This document shows, piece by piece, positions 29,189 through 38,341 of a stretch of DNA of 64,000 nt (position 1 is its first letter; every line of letters starts with the position of its first letter). A program made the translations under genes and the position numbers. The DNA is taken from assembly GCF_900168025.1 (NCBI RefSeq), contig NZ_FUYN01000003.1:248001-312000 (forward strand), read 5' to 3'. The notes beneath the pieces are model-generated. The model saw only the letters and a program-made list of their open reading frames with translations. It did not search any database and was not told the origin of the DNA. This stretch comes from Acetoanaerobium noterae. GTDB taxonomy: Bacteria > Bacillota > Clostridia > Peptostreptococcales > Filifactoraceae.

Positions 29189-30394
29189 TTAAAGCTTCAC
29201 TGTAGTTTGCTTTATTACTTCCAAGAAATCCTTACCTGTTTTTAATTCTTCTCTTTTCATGATAAAGCTTTTGCTAGCAAGCATGCATAGTCTTTCTGCT
29301 TTGGTTCTCTTTTCTTCATCTTGAATTGAAGTTATATCTTTTACATGAGCTATTCCTACGATTCTTCTTATTCCTTCTAATCCTGCAACTGCTGCAGTAT
29401 CGCGAAGTACAGTATCTAGATAATATTCCTTAAAGCCTTTATATTTTGCTGTATATTCTGATGCTTTTTCATCCCATGCTTTAGAGAATTTTTCTTTGAA
29501 CAGGTCTATTACCTCTACTATTGTATTCTCTAGCCATTTAATTTGCTCAGCTTTTTCATAAGCCTGAGCATTTGCAAGAGCAAACATAAGGTTAGCTATT
29601 ACGTTTCCAATGTCATAGCCCATCGGTCCGTAAAAAGCAAATTCTGGATCGATTACCTTTGTTGAGTCCTCTTTAATAAATATCGAGCCTGTATGAAGAT
29701 CTCCGTGAACAAGAGCCTGAGCATTGTTCATAAAATCAAACTTCAGCTTTGCTGTCTCTAGCTTTAAAGCTTCATCTGAATATATATTTTCTTTTACCCA
29801 TTCAACATTTGGAGCAAAGATATCATTTCTATTGTTTATATCACTAAATGGCTCTGTGTATACTAGATCTTCTGATATCTCGCAAAGCTCTGGATTGATA
29901 AAGTTTTTAACCAGCTCTTTTTTTGCTTTATGCTCCATACACACGTCAGAAGTAAGAAGTAGTGTATTTACCATAAATGTAGTAATATCATCAGCAAATT
30001 TTTTAAATTGCTTATGATTAATCATTTCAGTTCTCATAATCACATGGTCAGATAAATCCTCCATAGATGTGCAATTCATAATAGGGTCATAGCTGTAAAC
30101 CTCTGGCACTAATCCTGGAGCTAAAGTGCTCTGATATTTTAGAATTTCATATTCTATTCTATTCCTATCGGCTGATAGTTTGAACTCATCTGAAATTCTT
30201 GCAACTGGACCAGATTGCTTTATAATTAGAGATTTCGATGTAGAAAGCGAATCGATTTTGAATATATAGTTTAGATTTCCATCTCCAATTTCCTTACAAA
30301 CTAGTTCTTCGTCTTTTCCAAAGAAATCCAATTTTGTTTTAGCGTATAGTGCTGCATCAGCCTCGCTCATAGTAAAATACTTATCAAAATTCAT
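29189..30394 (-). CDS. mtnK: 5-Methylthioribose kinase
   Basis: 401 residues, matching the MtnK family length. ATP-dependent phosphorylation of the anomeric hydroxyl of 5-methylthioribose (5-deoxyribose is a known alternative for related kinases). Visible signatures: [10 protein letters not shown] near 230-239 (catalytic Asp) and [16 protein letters not shown] near 249-264 (metal Asp and the MtnK-specific W/Y-rich loop). Lies 16 bases after the importer permease and 12 before mtnA. Free methylthioribose as substrate fits the adjacent ribose-type importer. Confidence 0.93.
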   Translation of the reverse strand: MNFDKYFTMSEADAALYAKTKLDFFGKDEELVCKEIGDGNLNYIFKIDSLSTSKSLIIKQSGPVARISDEFKLSADRNRIEYEILKYQSTLAPGLVPEVYSYDPIMNCTSMEDLSDHVIMRTEMINHKQFKKFADDITTFMVNTLLLTSDVCMEHKAKKELVKNFINPELCEISEDLVYTEPFSDINNRNDIFAPNVEWVKENIYSDEALKLETAKLKFDFMNNAQALVHGDLHTGSIFIKEDSTKVIDPEFAFYGPMGYDIGNVIANLMFALANAQAYEKAEQIKWLENTIVEVIDLFKEKFSKAWDEKASEYTAKYKGFKEYYLDTVLRDTAAVAGLEGIRRIVGIAHVKDITSIQDEEKRTKAERLCMLASKSFIMKREELKTGKDFLEVIKQTTVKL

Positions 30395-30409
30395 CGTATT
30401 TCCTCCATT

Positions 30410-31405
30410 CTACGCTTCGTTTTTATAATATGTTAATCCAAGTGCTAGTACTAGAACTGCTCCTTTAATTATATCCATTGAGTAATATGGAACTGAAAGC
30501 ATAACTAGACCATTTGAAAGTGCAACCATAAGTAGTGCTCCAAAGAAAGTTCCTATAGCATTTGGCTTTCCAGCTCCTGCTACAGAAAAACCTATATATG
30601 CCGCAGCTACTGATTCCATTAGATATCCAGCTCCACCTGACGGATTTGACTGTCCTATACGAGCCGCAAGTAAAATTCCTCCTATTCCAGCTAATATAGC
30701 TGACATAACATAGGCAACAATAATATATTTATTTACTTTTACTCCAGATAGTCTTGCCGCTTCCTTGTTTCCACCTACTACATACATATATCTTCCATGC
30801 TTAGTATATTTTAGGAATATATGTACTACAACCATTATTAATGCCATTATAATTATTATTGTTGGAACTTTTCCAAGCTCTCTAAACATTGGAGCTATAA
30901 GTCCAGTAGAAGTAGTTCCATCTGCCATTATCATATTTTGAGATATGATTTTACCTTGAGAAAAAGTTGAAGAAACTCCGTTGAATATAAACATTGCAGC
31001 TAAGGTTGCAAGCATATCTGGAATTCTTCCTTTGATTATAAGAATAGAGTTCAAATAACCTATTACTGCCGCTATTACTACAGAAGCTGCTATAGCTACA
31101 AATATATTCTGGTCATACCAAACAAACATAGCTGTAGATACTGCCATTGTCATAGATGCAACTGAGCCTACTGATAAATCAAATCCTCCAACTACAAGGG
31201 AAATCATAACACCTGTAGCTATTACAGTTGTTATAGACATAGCTCTTAGTATATTTACTAGATTGGCAGCCTGCATGAATCTTCCATCAGTAGCAATTGT
31301 AAAAAATGCAAAAATCACTACAATTGTTAGAAGTGTTCCATAATTGTATAGAAAATCAAAAAAACTAAATTTTTTATTTTGCTTTGAACTTGTCTTAGTG
31401 TTCAT
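30410..31405 (-). CDS. Ribose-type ABC transporter permease
   Basis: 331 residues, RbsC/XylH family, about eight to ten membrane helices. The motif GGFDLSVGSVASM near residue 70 and the EAA-like loop region EAARLSGVKVNKY that contacts the ATPase are clear. A single permease gene implies a homodimer. Start AUG two bases after the ATPase stop. Its partner genes and mtnK/mtnA on either side make 5-methylthioribose or 5-deoxyribose the probable cargo. Confidence 0.9.
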   Translation of the reverse strand: MNTKTSSKQNKKFSFFDFLYNYGTLLTIVVIFAFFTIATDGRFMQAANLVNILRAMSITTVIATGVMISLVVGGFDLSVGSVASMTMAVSTAMFVWYDQNIFVAIAASVVIAAVIGYLNSILIIKGRIPDMLATLAAMFIFNGVSSTFSQGKIISQNMIMADGTTSTGLIAPMFRELGKVPTIIIIMALIMVVVHIFLKYTKHGRYMYVVGGNKEAARLSGVKVNKYIIVAYVMSAILAGIGGILLAARIGQSNPSGGAGYLMESVAAAYIGFSVAGAGKPNAIGTFFGALLMVALSNGLVMLSVPYYSMDIIKGAVLVLALGLTYYKNEA

Positions 31406-31407
31406 TA

Positions 31408-32910
31408 TTAATTCCCTCCTGCTGAATAAAATAGGATTTCATCCTCAGAAGCATCCTTTGTAACCAGCTCTTTTGCTATTTTTCCATCGTACATTACGTA
31501 TATTCTATCAGAAATACCAAGTATTTCTTGAGTTTCGCATGTTGCATATATTACTGATTTGCCTTTAGTTACTAATCTTCCTATTAATTCGAATATATCT
31601 GATTTTGCTCCTACATCTACTCCTTTTGTAGGCTCATCAAATATATATAAGTCAGCATCTGCTATTAGCCATTTTCCTACTGCTACCTTTTGCTGATTCC
31701 CTCCAGAAAGATAAGCTACCTTTTGTTTTTCATGAGGAGTTTTTATTCCTAAATCCTTTATAGTTTTAAGCGATACATCGTGCTCTTTTTTAAACTGTAC
31801 AAAATTGTTTTTAGAAAAATTCTCCAAACTAGGTAGAGTTAAATTAGTTACAACCGACTCCTCAACTAATACTCCTTCTTTTCTTCTTTCCTCTGGTACT
31901 AGTGCTATTCCTTCACTAACAGCATGATAAGGAGTTTTCAGATTTAATTTTTTTCCATTTAGAGTTATTTCTCCTGCAGTTATTTGCTCAGCTCCAAATA
32001 ATGCTTTGCAAAGCTCTGTTTTTCCTGCTCCAACAAGACCAGCTATTCCTACTATTTCACCTTTTCTAATATCAAGATTAACGCCTTTTAGTGTTTTGTT
32101 ATCCTGAAGGTTTTTAACGCTAAAGCACACTTCTCCGATGTTGGCATCATACTTAGGGTAGCTCTCATCTAAGCTTCTTCCAAGCATATATTCAACCACT
32201 TGCTTTTCATTTGTATCCTTAATTTTCATCTGAGTAATAAACTGGCCATCTCTCATTATTGTTATATCATCGCAGATTGTAAAAATTTCAGGTAATCGGT
32301 GAGATATGAATATAATTCCTACTCCTTTTTCCTTTAGCTCAGCTACTACTTTAAAAAGCTCGTCTGTTTCAGATTTTGACAATGGTGCAGTTGGTTCATC
32401 AAGTATAAGAAGTGAGCAGTTTTGTGCTATGGCTCTTGCAATTAGAATCATTTGCTTTTGAGCAAGAGAAAGCTCTTCAACTTTTTTGCTTACTGGGATA
32501 TTTAAGTTAAGATGCTCTAAAACTTCTTTAGCTTTTCTGTTTATTTCTCTCCAGTTTACAAAATGCTTATGGTCCATTTCATTTACCATCTGATCTAGCA
32601 GTATGTTTTCAGCTACAGTAAGGTAAGGAATAAGTGCCACGTCTACCTCTTGATAAACTATCTGTATCCCATAATCTTTTGATTCTTTTGTCGTTCTAAT
32701 ATTAGCTTGCTTGTCATTAATCATTATATTGCCGCTCCAGTGAGAATAGGCACCTGATAGAATTTTCATAAGTGTAGATTTTCCAGCACCATTGGCACCT
32801 ATAAGGGCATGAACAGTTCCTCCATGTGTGGCAAACTTTGCTCCCTTTAATGCCTTTACTCCTGGAAACTCAATAGAAATATCCTGCATTTCTACTTTAA
32901 AGGTTTCCAA
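31408..32910 (-). CDS. Ribose-type ABC transporter, tandem ATPase
   Basis: 500 residues with two ABC cassettes (RbsA/MglA/XylG type). First cassette: Walker A GANGAGKST, signature LSLAQKQ, Walker B LLILDEPT. Second cassette: degenerate-looking Walker A GLVGAGKTE, signature LSGGNQQK, Walker B LYIFDEPT. Starts with TTG, supported by GAGGTGA nine bases upstream. Powers the permease encoded next. Confidence 0.92.
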   Translation of the reverse strand: METFKVEMQDISIEFPGVKALKGAKFATHGGTVHALIGANGAGKSTLMKILSGAYSHWSGNIMINDKQANIRTTKESKDYGIQIVYQEVDVALIPYLTVAENILLDQMVNEMDHKHFVNWREINRKAKEVLEHLNLNIPVSKKVEELSLAQKQMILIARAIAQNCSLLILDEPTAPLSKSETDELFKVVAELKEKGVGIIFISHRLPEIFTICDDITIMRDGQFITQMKIKDTNEKQVVEYMLGRSLDESYPKYDANIGEVCFSVKNLQDNKTLKGVNLDIRKGEIVGIAGLVGAGKTELCKALFGAEQITAGEITLNGKKLNLKTPYHAVSEGIALVPEERRKEGVLVEESVVTNLTLPSLENFSKNNFVQFKKEHDVSLKTIKDLGIKTPHEKQKVAYLSGGNQQKVAVGKWLIADADLYIFDEPTKGVDVGAKSDIFELIGRLVTKGKSVIYATCETQEILGISDRIYVMYDGKIAKELVTKDASEDEILFYSAGGN

Positions 32911-33042
32911 TTTAAATCACCTCAAATTATATTTTTGAAACTTTATATTAATATCTTATTTTATATATAAGACCAATTAAATTCAATTTAATATCAAGGT
33001 TCTAAAAGTGTAAGAAATCGTTTTATCCAAATAGTAAATAGA

Positions 33043-33071
33043 GGAGAAGAAAGAATAACTCCTCCTTCTCC
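33043..33071 (-). promoter_or_regulatory. Intercistronic hairpin after the binding-protein gene
   Basis: Arms GGAGAAG / CTTCTCC within a 171-base gap, 11 bases after the binding-protein stop codon, without a strong T-run. Such hairpins commonly stabilise upstream mRNA so that binding protein is made in excess over the membrane components. Functional role is inference. Confidence 0.5.
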
Positions 33072-33081
33072 GCAGTCAAAT

Positions 33082-34176
33082 TTAATTGCTTCCTTTGATT
33101 TGTTTCATCCAATCTTCGTTAAATGTCTCTGATTTACCCCAAGTATCGTATACGTCTGCTAGAGTTTCAACTGTAACTTGTCCGCCTGCTTTCATTAAAT
33201 CTTCTTGTGCTATAGTAGTTGCTGGTATTTCATATGTTGCTGGTGTTTCTTCTCCTGCAATTTTCTTAGCTAGTAATCTAACGTTAAGTGTTCCTACAAG
33301 CTTAGCATCAGCAGCTGCAGTAAGTACCCATGGAGAGTTTTCTGCTTGCATCATCTGAAGGTCAGCATTTGAAACGTCGATACCAAAGATTTTGATTTCA
33401 GTTCTGTTATTTTCGTTAAGTGCAGTAAACGCCCCTGTAGCAAATGCATCCCAGCTAGCCCAGATAGCATCTACTTCGCCTTTAGGGAATCTTGTTAATA
33501 AAGAGCCTATAGCATTTGCATTAAGCCCTGCAACGTTTGTAAAGTCTCCTACTTCACCTACAACTGCTACTTCTTCAATTTTACCTTCTTTTACGTATTC
33601 TTGATAGATTTGCTCTCTTCTCTCCATTGGAGGGAATCCAGCTACCCACATTTTGATAATTTTTGGAGTTTTTCCAGGGTTAGCTGCAATAAGTGCATCT
33701 AAAGATAACTTTGCTAGTGAAAAATCATCTTGAGCTGTAGTTGTTACGCCTTCAACCTCAGCATTTGTATCAAATGCTACTACAGGTATACCTTTTTCTG
33801 TTGCTTGCTCGATTAAAGCCTGAGCATTGTCTTGTCCATGAGATACAACTATTCCATCATAGTCACCTAGTAAAACTTGGTTGAATATGTCTTCAAACTT
33901 TGCGTTGTTTCCATCTGTTGTAAATGTATCAACACCAAATCCTAATGACTTACCTTCTTCAACTGCTCCAGCTAAAAACTGAGCTGTATGCTCGTCAGCG
34001 CCTAGATTTCTAATTACAGCGATTTTTATGTCGCCTTTTTCAGCTAATGGTGTACCTTCGTACATTGCTACAGCTGAATCACCACTTGCTTCATCTGTGC
34101 TAGCGCCGCCTGAGCAGCCTGCTAGAGATGCTACTGCCATTACCAATACTAGTAAAAACGATAATTTTCTTTTCAC
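33082..34176 (-). CDS. Ribose-type ABC transporter, substrate-binding lipoprotein
   Basis: 364 residues. Lipobox L-A-G-C near residue 20 anchors it outside the membrane. The mature part is a periplasmic-binding-protein type I (RbsB/LacI) fold with IAVIRNLGADEHTAQFLAGAVEEG and DGIVVSHGQDNAQALIEQA characteristic of sugar-binding members. GTG start with GGAGG eight bases upstream. Lies between the CoA-transferase-like pair and its ATPase and permease. By context it should bind a 5-modified ribose. Confidence 0.9.
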   Translation of the reverse strand: MKRKLSFLLVLVMAVASLAGCSGGASTDEASGDSAVAMYEGTPLAEKGDIKIAVIRNLGADEHTAQFLAGAVEEGKSLGFGVDTFTTDGNNAKFEDIFNQVLLGDYDGIVVSHGQDNAQALIEQATEKGIPVVAFDTNAEVEGVTTTAQDDFSLAKLSLDALIAANPGKTPKIIKMWVAGFPPMERREQIYQEYVKEGKIEEVAVVGEVGDFTNVAGLNANAIGSLLTRFPKGEVDAIWASWDAFATGAFTALNENNRTEIKIFGIDVSNADLQMMQAENSPWVLTAAADAKLVGTLNVRLLAKKIAGEETPATYEIPATTIAQEDLMKAGGQVTVETLADVYDTWGKSETFNEDWMKQIKGSN

Positions 34177-34201
34177 TTTTTATTCCTCCTTGTAATTATC
34201 T

Positions 34202-34223
34202 ATGGATAAATTTAAGTATCCAT
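34202..34223 (-). promoter_or_regulatory. Small hairpin upstream of the binding-protein gene
   Basis: Arms ATGGATA / TATCCAT with an eight-base loop in the 76-base gap before the binding-protein start. It could protect or attenuate the transcript at this junction. Weak evidence. Confidence 0.3.
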
Positions 34224-34252
34224 CAAAGTAATAGTAGCTTATGCTACATCTC

Positions 34253-35002
34253 CTACTTAGAAAACTCCTTATAACGCACACCTTTTGGATCAATACGCTT
34301 TATTAAGCTTAGCTCTTCTCTTGTAGGCTCCATAATGGTTGGAACAGTTTCTTCAAATATTGTAAATCCAGTATTAGCTTTTACTTCTTCTATCGTAGTA
34401 TTTGGGCTGATGCTATCTAGATATAATCTAGAATTCTCATAACCAAATATACAAAGTGGAGTAACTATTTTATGAATATTTCCTCTTGTAGTAACAAAAT
34501 CAACATTTTCTACAAAGGTTCTTTTGTCATGCTTAGTTCTCCAAATTATAGCTTTTTTTGCTGTTGGGATAAGTACAGCGCTACCAGCTCCACCTGGCAA
34601 TCTAACCTTAGGCTTTGAGTAGCTTCCGATTACAGATGCGTTGACATTGCCACTTGCATCGAACTGGACTCCGCTTAAAAAAGCTACATCTAAGCCACCT
34701 CTCATAGAAAGGTCAAATATTTTTTCTAGTGGAAATATTGCTTCAGAATTATCCCAAAGCTCTTCTCCTGCTGATGAATACTCAGATGTCTTAAATGATG
34801 AGGAATTCACTCCGCCAGGGATATTTAAAAGTACAGCATCTGGAGCATATAAAGCTTTTGCTAGCTTCATAGCCACCATAGGAAGCGAAGAGGAAACTCC
34901 ATGAAAGATAGTTTCATCGTTTTTCAGCATCCTAGCTATTGCACATATCATTATATCTGCTGGATGATGAGGCTTATTTGCAGTATACGAGGTACTATAC
35001 AC
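34253..35002 (-). CDS. CoA-transferase-like protein, beta subunit (GctB/IpdB type)
   Basis: 249 residues resembling the beta subunit of glutaconate-type family I CoA-transferases, including SGVQFDASGNVNAS and LPGGAGSA. By manual comparison, the place after APDAVLL where active transferases have the catalytic Glu of an E-S-G motif reads N-I-P-G-G, so the nucleophile seems to be missing. This recalls IpdB-type relatives that are CoA-ester hydrolases rather than transferases. GTG start overlaps the alpha gene by eight bases, so the two are coupled. Possibly processes the acyl-CoA made in the microcompartment. Confidence 0.78.
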   Translation of the reverse strand: MYSTSYTANKPHHPADIMICAIARMLKNDETIFHGVSSSLPMVAMKLAKALYAPDAVLLNIPGGVNSSSFKTSEYSSAGEELWDNSEAIFPLEKIFDLSMRGGLDVAFLSGVQFDASGNVNASVIGSYSKPKVRLPGGAGSAVLIPTAKKAIIWRTKHDKRTFVENVDFVTTRGNIHKIVTPLCIFGYENSRLYLDSISPNTTIEEVKANTGFTIFEETVPTIMEPTREELSLIKRIDPKGVRYKEFSK

Positions 35003-35831
35003 TATAAAACGCCCCCTTTACAGAATCTTTAGCTTCATAATATGCTAAATATTTTTCTATATGCTCTTTAGAACAATTACTTGTAAAGTCCTTTAGAATC
35101 TTTTCGTCTATGTCATATAGTCCAGGACAGCTACATGGTGATGCTCCTTTTGGAATAACAACTATAGAATCTACGAGAAAACCAGGTATAGCTATATTTT
35201 GCATTTGCTTAGAAAATTTGCTTTTATTAACAAGCTTCTCTGTTGTCAAAATTACTCTTTTTGCTGAAAGAGATATTAATTCGTCATCGAATTTAGGACC
35301 ATAAATAACAGCATTTCCTTCCTTGTCGCATTCATGAACATGAATAACTGCAACATCTGGATTTATACTTTTTACTACAGTCACGCTTTCACCACTAAAA
35401 GGATCTGTTATTTTTCTAAAATAATCGTTTTCCGCAATTAAATCACTATGAACTAATCCTTTTACTGGCATGAAGTTAAGTCCTGCTTTAGCAGCTCTAA
35501 GAGCGCACATAACAGTATAGCAAGCATGTTCATTGGCTTTTATTTTTCCAGTTTCCACAGCTTTTCTATAATGATTAGCAAGTCCAAACTCAGTTTCATA
35601 GCTTATAAAGCCTGCATCAACTATACTCACGCAATCAGAGCCACAAAGTAAATCCACATCATGGGCTCCTGCTGTTTTTACTATTCTTAAGTCTCTTTTT
35701 TTGCTTCTAACTATCTCTCTAACAAAAGCCATCGGAGCTCTGTGAAGCACGTTGCCTCCTATTGCTATCGTCATCTTATCTTCAATTAAATTTACTGCCT
35801 CTTTCAAGGTTTTAATTTTATTTGCTGTCAT
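34995..35831 (-). CDS. CoA-transferase-like protein, alpha subunit (GctA/IpdA type)
   Basis: 278 residues. Family I CoA-transferase alpha fold with the oxyanion/CoA loop region MTIAIGGNVLHRAP near residue 20 and the conserved VIHVHECDKEGNAVIYGP. Pairs with the overlapping beta gene. In a metabolosome context a CoA-transferase could move CoA from the product acyl-CoA to acetate, but the beta subunit's apparent loss of the catalytic Glu argues for another CoA-ester reaction. Starts eight bases after the flavoprotein gene. Confidence 0.8.
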   Translation of the reverse strand: MTANKIKTLKEAVNLIEDKMTIAIGGNVLHRAPMAFVREIVRSKKRDLRIVKTAGAHDVDLLCGSDCVSIVDAGFISYETEFGLANHYRKAVETGKIKANEHACYTVMCALRAAKAGLNFMPVKGLVHSDLIAENDYFRKITDPFSGESVTVVKSINPDVAVIHVHECDKEGNAVIYGPKFDDELISLSAKRVILTTEKLVNKSKFSKQMQNIAIPGFLVDSIVVIPKGASPCSCPGLYDIDEKILKDFTSNCSKEHIEKYLAYYEAKDSVKGAFYSV

Positions 35832-35838
35832 TTTTCAC

Positions 35839-37170
35839 CTACTTTACAGCATTTGCCGCTATATTTACAGCATCCCATACACCAGAAAATGGTGGTGCAT
35901 AGCATAAATCAGCCATCCCTATATCTTCTGCTGTCATTTTTGCTTGGATAGCTATAGCAAACATATCCACTCTAAGAACAGCTCCTTGCTTTCCTGCAAT
36001 CTGAGCTCCAAGTATCCTATGAGTTCGCTTTTCATATATCAGCTTAATATATAATGCTTCTCTATTTGGATAGTATGGAGGATGGTTATAGTCTTTTACA
36101 AAAACCGTATCATAATCAAGCTTCATAGCCTTTGCTTCGCTTTCTCCTATACCTGTTCTTGCCATCTCCATATCCATTATTTTGATAGCTGCTGAACCTA
36201 AAGCTCCAATAAATTTCTGATGCTGACCAGATAAATTATTTCCTACAATTTTACCGCATTTGTTTGCTGTAGTTCCCAGTGGAATATAGGAATTTTCTTC
36301 TTTTACCATATGGTAAACCTCCGCACAGTCCCCAGCAGAGTAGATGTCACTTACGCTTGTTCTCATCTCTCTATCGATAATTACTGCACCATTTTTAGCT
36401 AAATCAATACCTGAGCCTTTTAGAAAGTCTGTAGATGGCTTTACTCCTATTGATAAAATCACCATATCTGCATCGTAGTCACCTTTAGATGTTTTTATTC
36501 CAGTTACAGTTTCTGTGCCTTTTATAATTTCAAGCTCTTCATCTAGCAAGAGCTCTACTTCATGATTTTTTAGAGTTTTTTCTGCAATTTCAGAAATTTC
36601 TTTATCAAAAGAGGTTAGAATTCTCTCACTTTTTTCAAGCACTTTTACATTCTTTTCAAGCTCTACCATCGCTTCAGCCAGTTCTATTCCAATATAGCCT
36701 CCGCCTACTATGACTACATTTCTCACTTCGCTTTTTGAAGCTGCTTCTCTTAGCTTTATTCCGTCTTCTAAGGTTTTGAGTACAAATACTCCAGATAAAT
36801 CCTTTCCCTTAAAGTTTGGAACTATAGGATGAGCTCCCGTAGAAATCATGAGCTTGTCGTATTTATCTATAAACATGCTTTTTGAGATTAAATCTCTTAC
36901 CATTATAGTTTTGTTTTGAGGGTCTACTTTTATTACTTCATGATTTGTAAATGTACTAATTCCAGCTTTTTCAAAATCTTCCTGAGTTCTTATTATCATT
37001 TTTTTGTAGTCGTCATTGACTCCTGAAACATAATAGGGAAGACCACAGGCTCCATAAGATAAAAAACTTCCTTTTTCATAAACTACAACCTGAGCTTGGG
37101 GATCTAATCTTTTTAGCTTTGATGCAGCAGACATTCCTGCAGCTACACCACCTATAACTATAAGTTTCAT
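35839..37170 (-). CDS. CoA-disulfide reductase / NADH oxidase-like flavoprotein
   Basis: 443 residues. Two-dinucleotide-binding flavoprotein: FAD motif VIGGVAAGMSAASK at the N-terminus, single redox Cys at residue 42 in YGACGLPYY (as in CoA-disulfide reductases and NADH oxidases), NAD(P)H motif VGGGYIGIELAE near 155 and the second FAD stretch IYSAGDCAEV near 275. Start overlaps the previous stop (ATGA). It may reoxidise NADH from the aldehyde dehydrogenase or reduce CoA-disulfide or persulfide; no alcohol dehydrogenase is present in the operon. Exact electron acceptor unknown. Confidence 0.85.
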   Translation of the reverse strand: MKLIVIGGVAAGMSAASKLKRLDPQAQVVVYEKGSFLSYGACGLPYYVSGVNDDYKKMIIRTQEDFEKAGISTFTNHEVIKVDPQNKTIMVRDLISKSMFIDKYDKLMISTGAHPIVPNFKGKDLSGVFVLKTLEDGIKLREAASKSEVRNVVIVGGGYIGIELAEAMVELEKNVKVLEKSERILTSFDKEISEIAEKTLKNHEVELLLDEELEIIKGTETVTGIKTSKGDYDADMVILSIGVKPSTDFLKGSGIDLAKNGAVIIDREMRTSVSDIYSAGDCAEVYHMVKEENSYIPLGTTANKCGKIVGNNLSGQHQKFIGALGSAAIKIMDMEMARTGIGESEAKAMKLDYDTVFVKDYNHPPYYPNREALYIKLIYEKRTHRILGAQIAGKQGAVLRVDMFAIAIQAKMTAEDIGMADLCYAPPFSGVWDAVNIAANAVK

Positions 37171-38336
37171 TTAGATTCCTCCATTTTCAGCTTCATAACT
37201 TGATTATGCATATTCTTTAAAGCACTCGCAGGCAAAGCTTTATCTGTAAACACACTATATACTCCTTTGTATATAGGTTCCATGAGCTTTCCAGCATTTA
37301 GCATCTTTGGCAAAGGCTTTGCATATTTAGTTACCAAATCATAATGAATTTCATACCAAGGATAATTATCTTTATCTGCTTCATATGTTGATTTCCTAAC
37401 AGGAGAGCCTGCATAGCTTCCAACATACTTATCAACTTCTTTACTAGTAAGATATTCAAGTAGTTTTATTGCTTTGTCTTTTCTAGATGAAGCTTTTGAT
37501 ACTCCAAAGCTCCAGGTTACGTTCCAGCTAGTATTTAGGGCTAAGAATCCAACATCTTCTTTATCTATACAGTTTTCATCCATAACCATACCCAGTTGTC
37601 CTCCCCAGGTGATTGTCATAGGGACTTCTTTATTTTGAAATGCTTTTCTTACTTCATCATTTGCAAAATTTTCTGTCCCTGACACTGCGTAGGATTTAAG
37701 TTCTAAATATTTATTTAGTGCGTTAAGACAACCTATATCATCTAGCTGTGGCATATGAGTATTTTCATCAAACGGTTCAATTCCTTCGTTTCTTATAAAA
37801 GGAAGAATATCTAAAAATATCTCAGATTCATGAGCTTTCATAGCCACTGAAGGCTTTGAAGTTTCCTTATAGTATTTTCTTGCTATATCTAGATATTCAT
37901 CTGTAGTTATGGATTTTTTATTTATTTTTCCATATACAGGCTCTATCATAGACTTTCTATATAGCATTATATGTCCATCGCAAAATGAAGGATAAAGATA
38001 TTTTTTCCCATCTATCTTCATTTCATCTCTTACAACCTCAGTTATATCCATTTCGTCATAAGCTTTATCTGAGGGCTCTGTTAGCTGAGCTAAATAGTCC
38101 TTTGCAACAAAATCCTTAAGCCATAGATGTCCAGCCACCATAACTATGTCATAATCCAGCTCGCCAGCAAATGCTTTCATGAGCTTTTCATAATAGTTTT
38201 CAAAAGGAATAATGTCAAATTCTACATCAATTCCATGAGTGGCCTTAAACTTATTTAGAATCGAATATTCTGATTTCACGTATACATTTACTGCTGGATC
38301 AGCAACAGCCAATACCTTCACTAAATTTTCCATCAT
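37167..38336 (-). CDS. Cytosolic family 1 solute-binding-like protein
   Basis: 389 residues. The fold is that of extracellular solute-binding protein family 1 (UgpB/MalE-like): two-lobe sequence with EYSILNKFKATHG, DIVMVAGHLWLKDF, LTSKEVDKYVGSYAGSPVRK. But there is no signal peptide or lipobox; the protein begins directly with MMENLVKVLAVADP. The ATG at 38336 follows AAAGGG by eight bases; a GTG at 38345 lies too close. Placed between the shell pentamer and the flavoprotein. A cytosolic or lumenal substrate-binding or scaffolding role is inference; the function is unknown. Confidence 0.75.
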   Translation of the reverse strand: MMENLVKVLAVADPAVNVYVKSEYSILNKFKATHGIDVEFDIIPFENYYEKLMKAFAGELDYDIVMVAGHLWLKDFVAKDYLAQLTEPSDKAYDEMDITEVVRDEMKIDGKKYLYPSFCDGHIMLYRKSMIEPVYGKINKKSITTDEYLDIARKYYKETSKPSVAMKAHESEIFLDILPFIRNEGIEPFDENTHMPQLDDIGCLNALNKYLELKSYAVSGTENFANDEVRKAFQNKEVPMTITWGGQLGMVMDENCIDKEDVGFLALNTSWNVTWSFGVSKASSRKDKAIKLLEYLTSKEVDKYVGSYAGSPVRKSTYEADKDNYPWYEIHYDLVTKYAKPLPKMLNAGKLMEPIYKGVYSVFTDKALPASALKNMHNQVMKLKMEESK

Positions 38337-38341
38337 TAGAA

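Noticed and set aside
28112-30394. Classic methionine salvage operon
   Set aside because: Only mtnK and mtnA are present; the dehydratase, enolase/phosphatase and dioxygenase genes are absent, while an aldolase shares the transcript.
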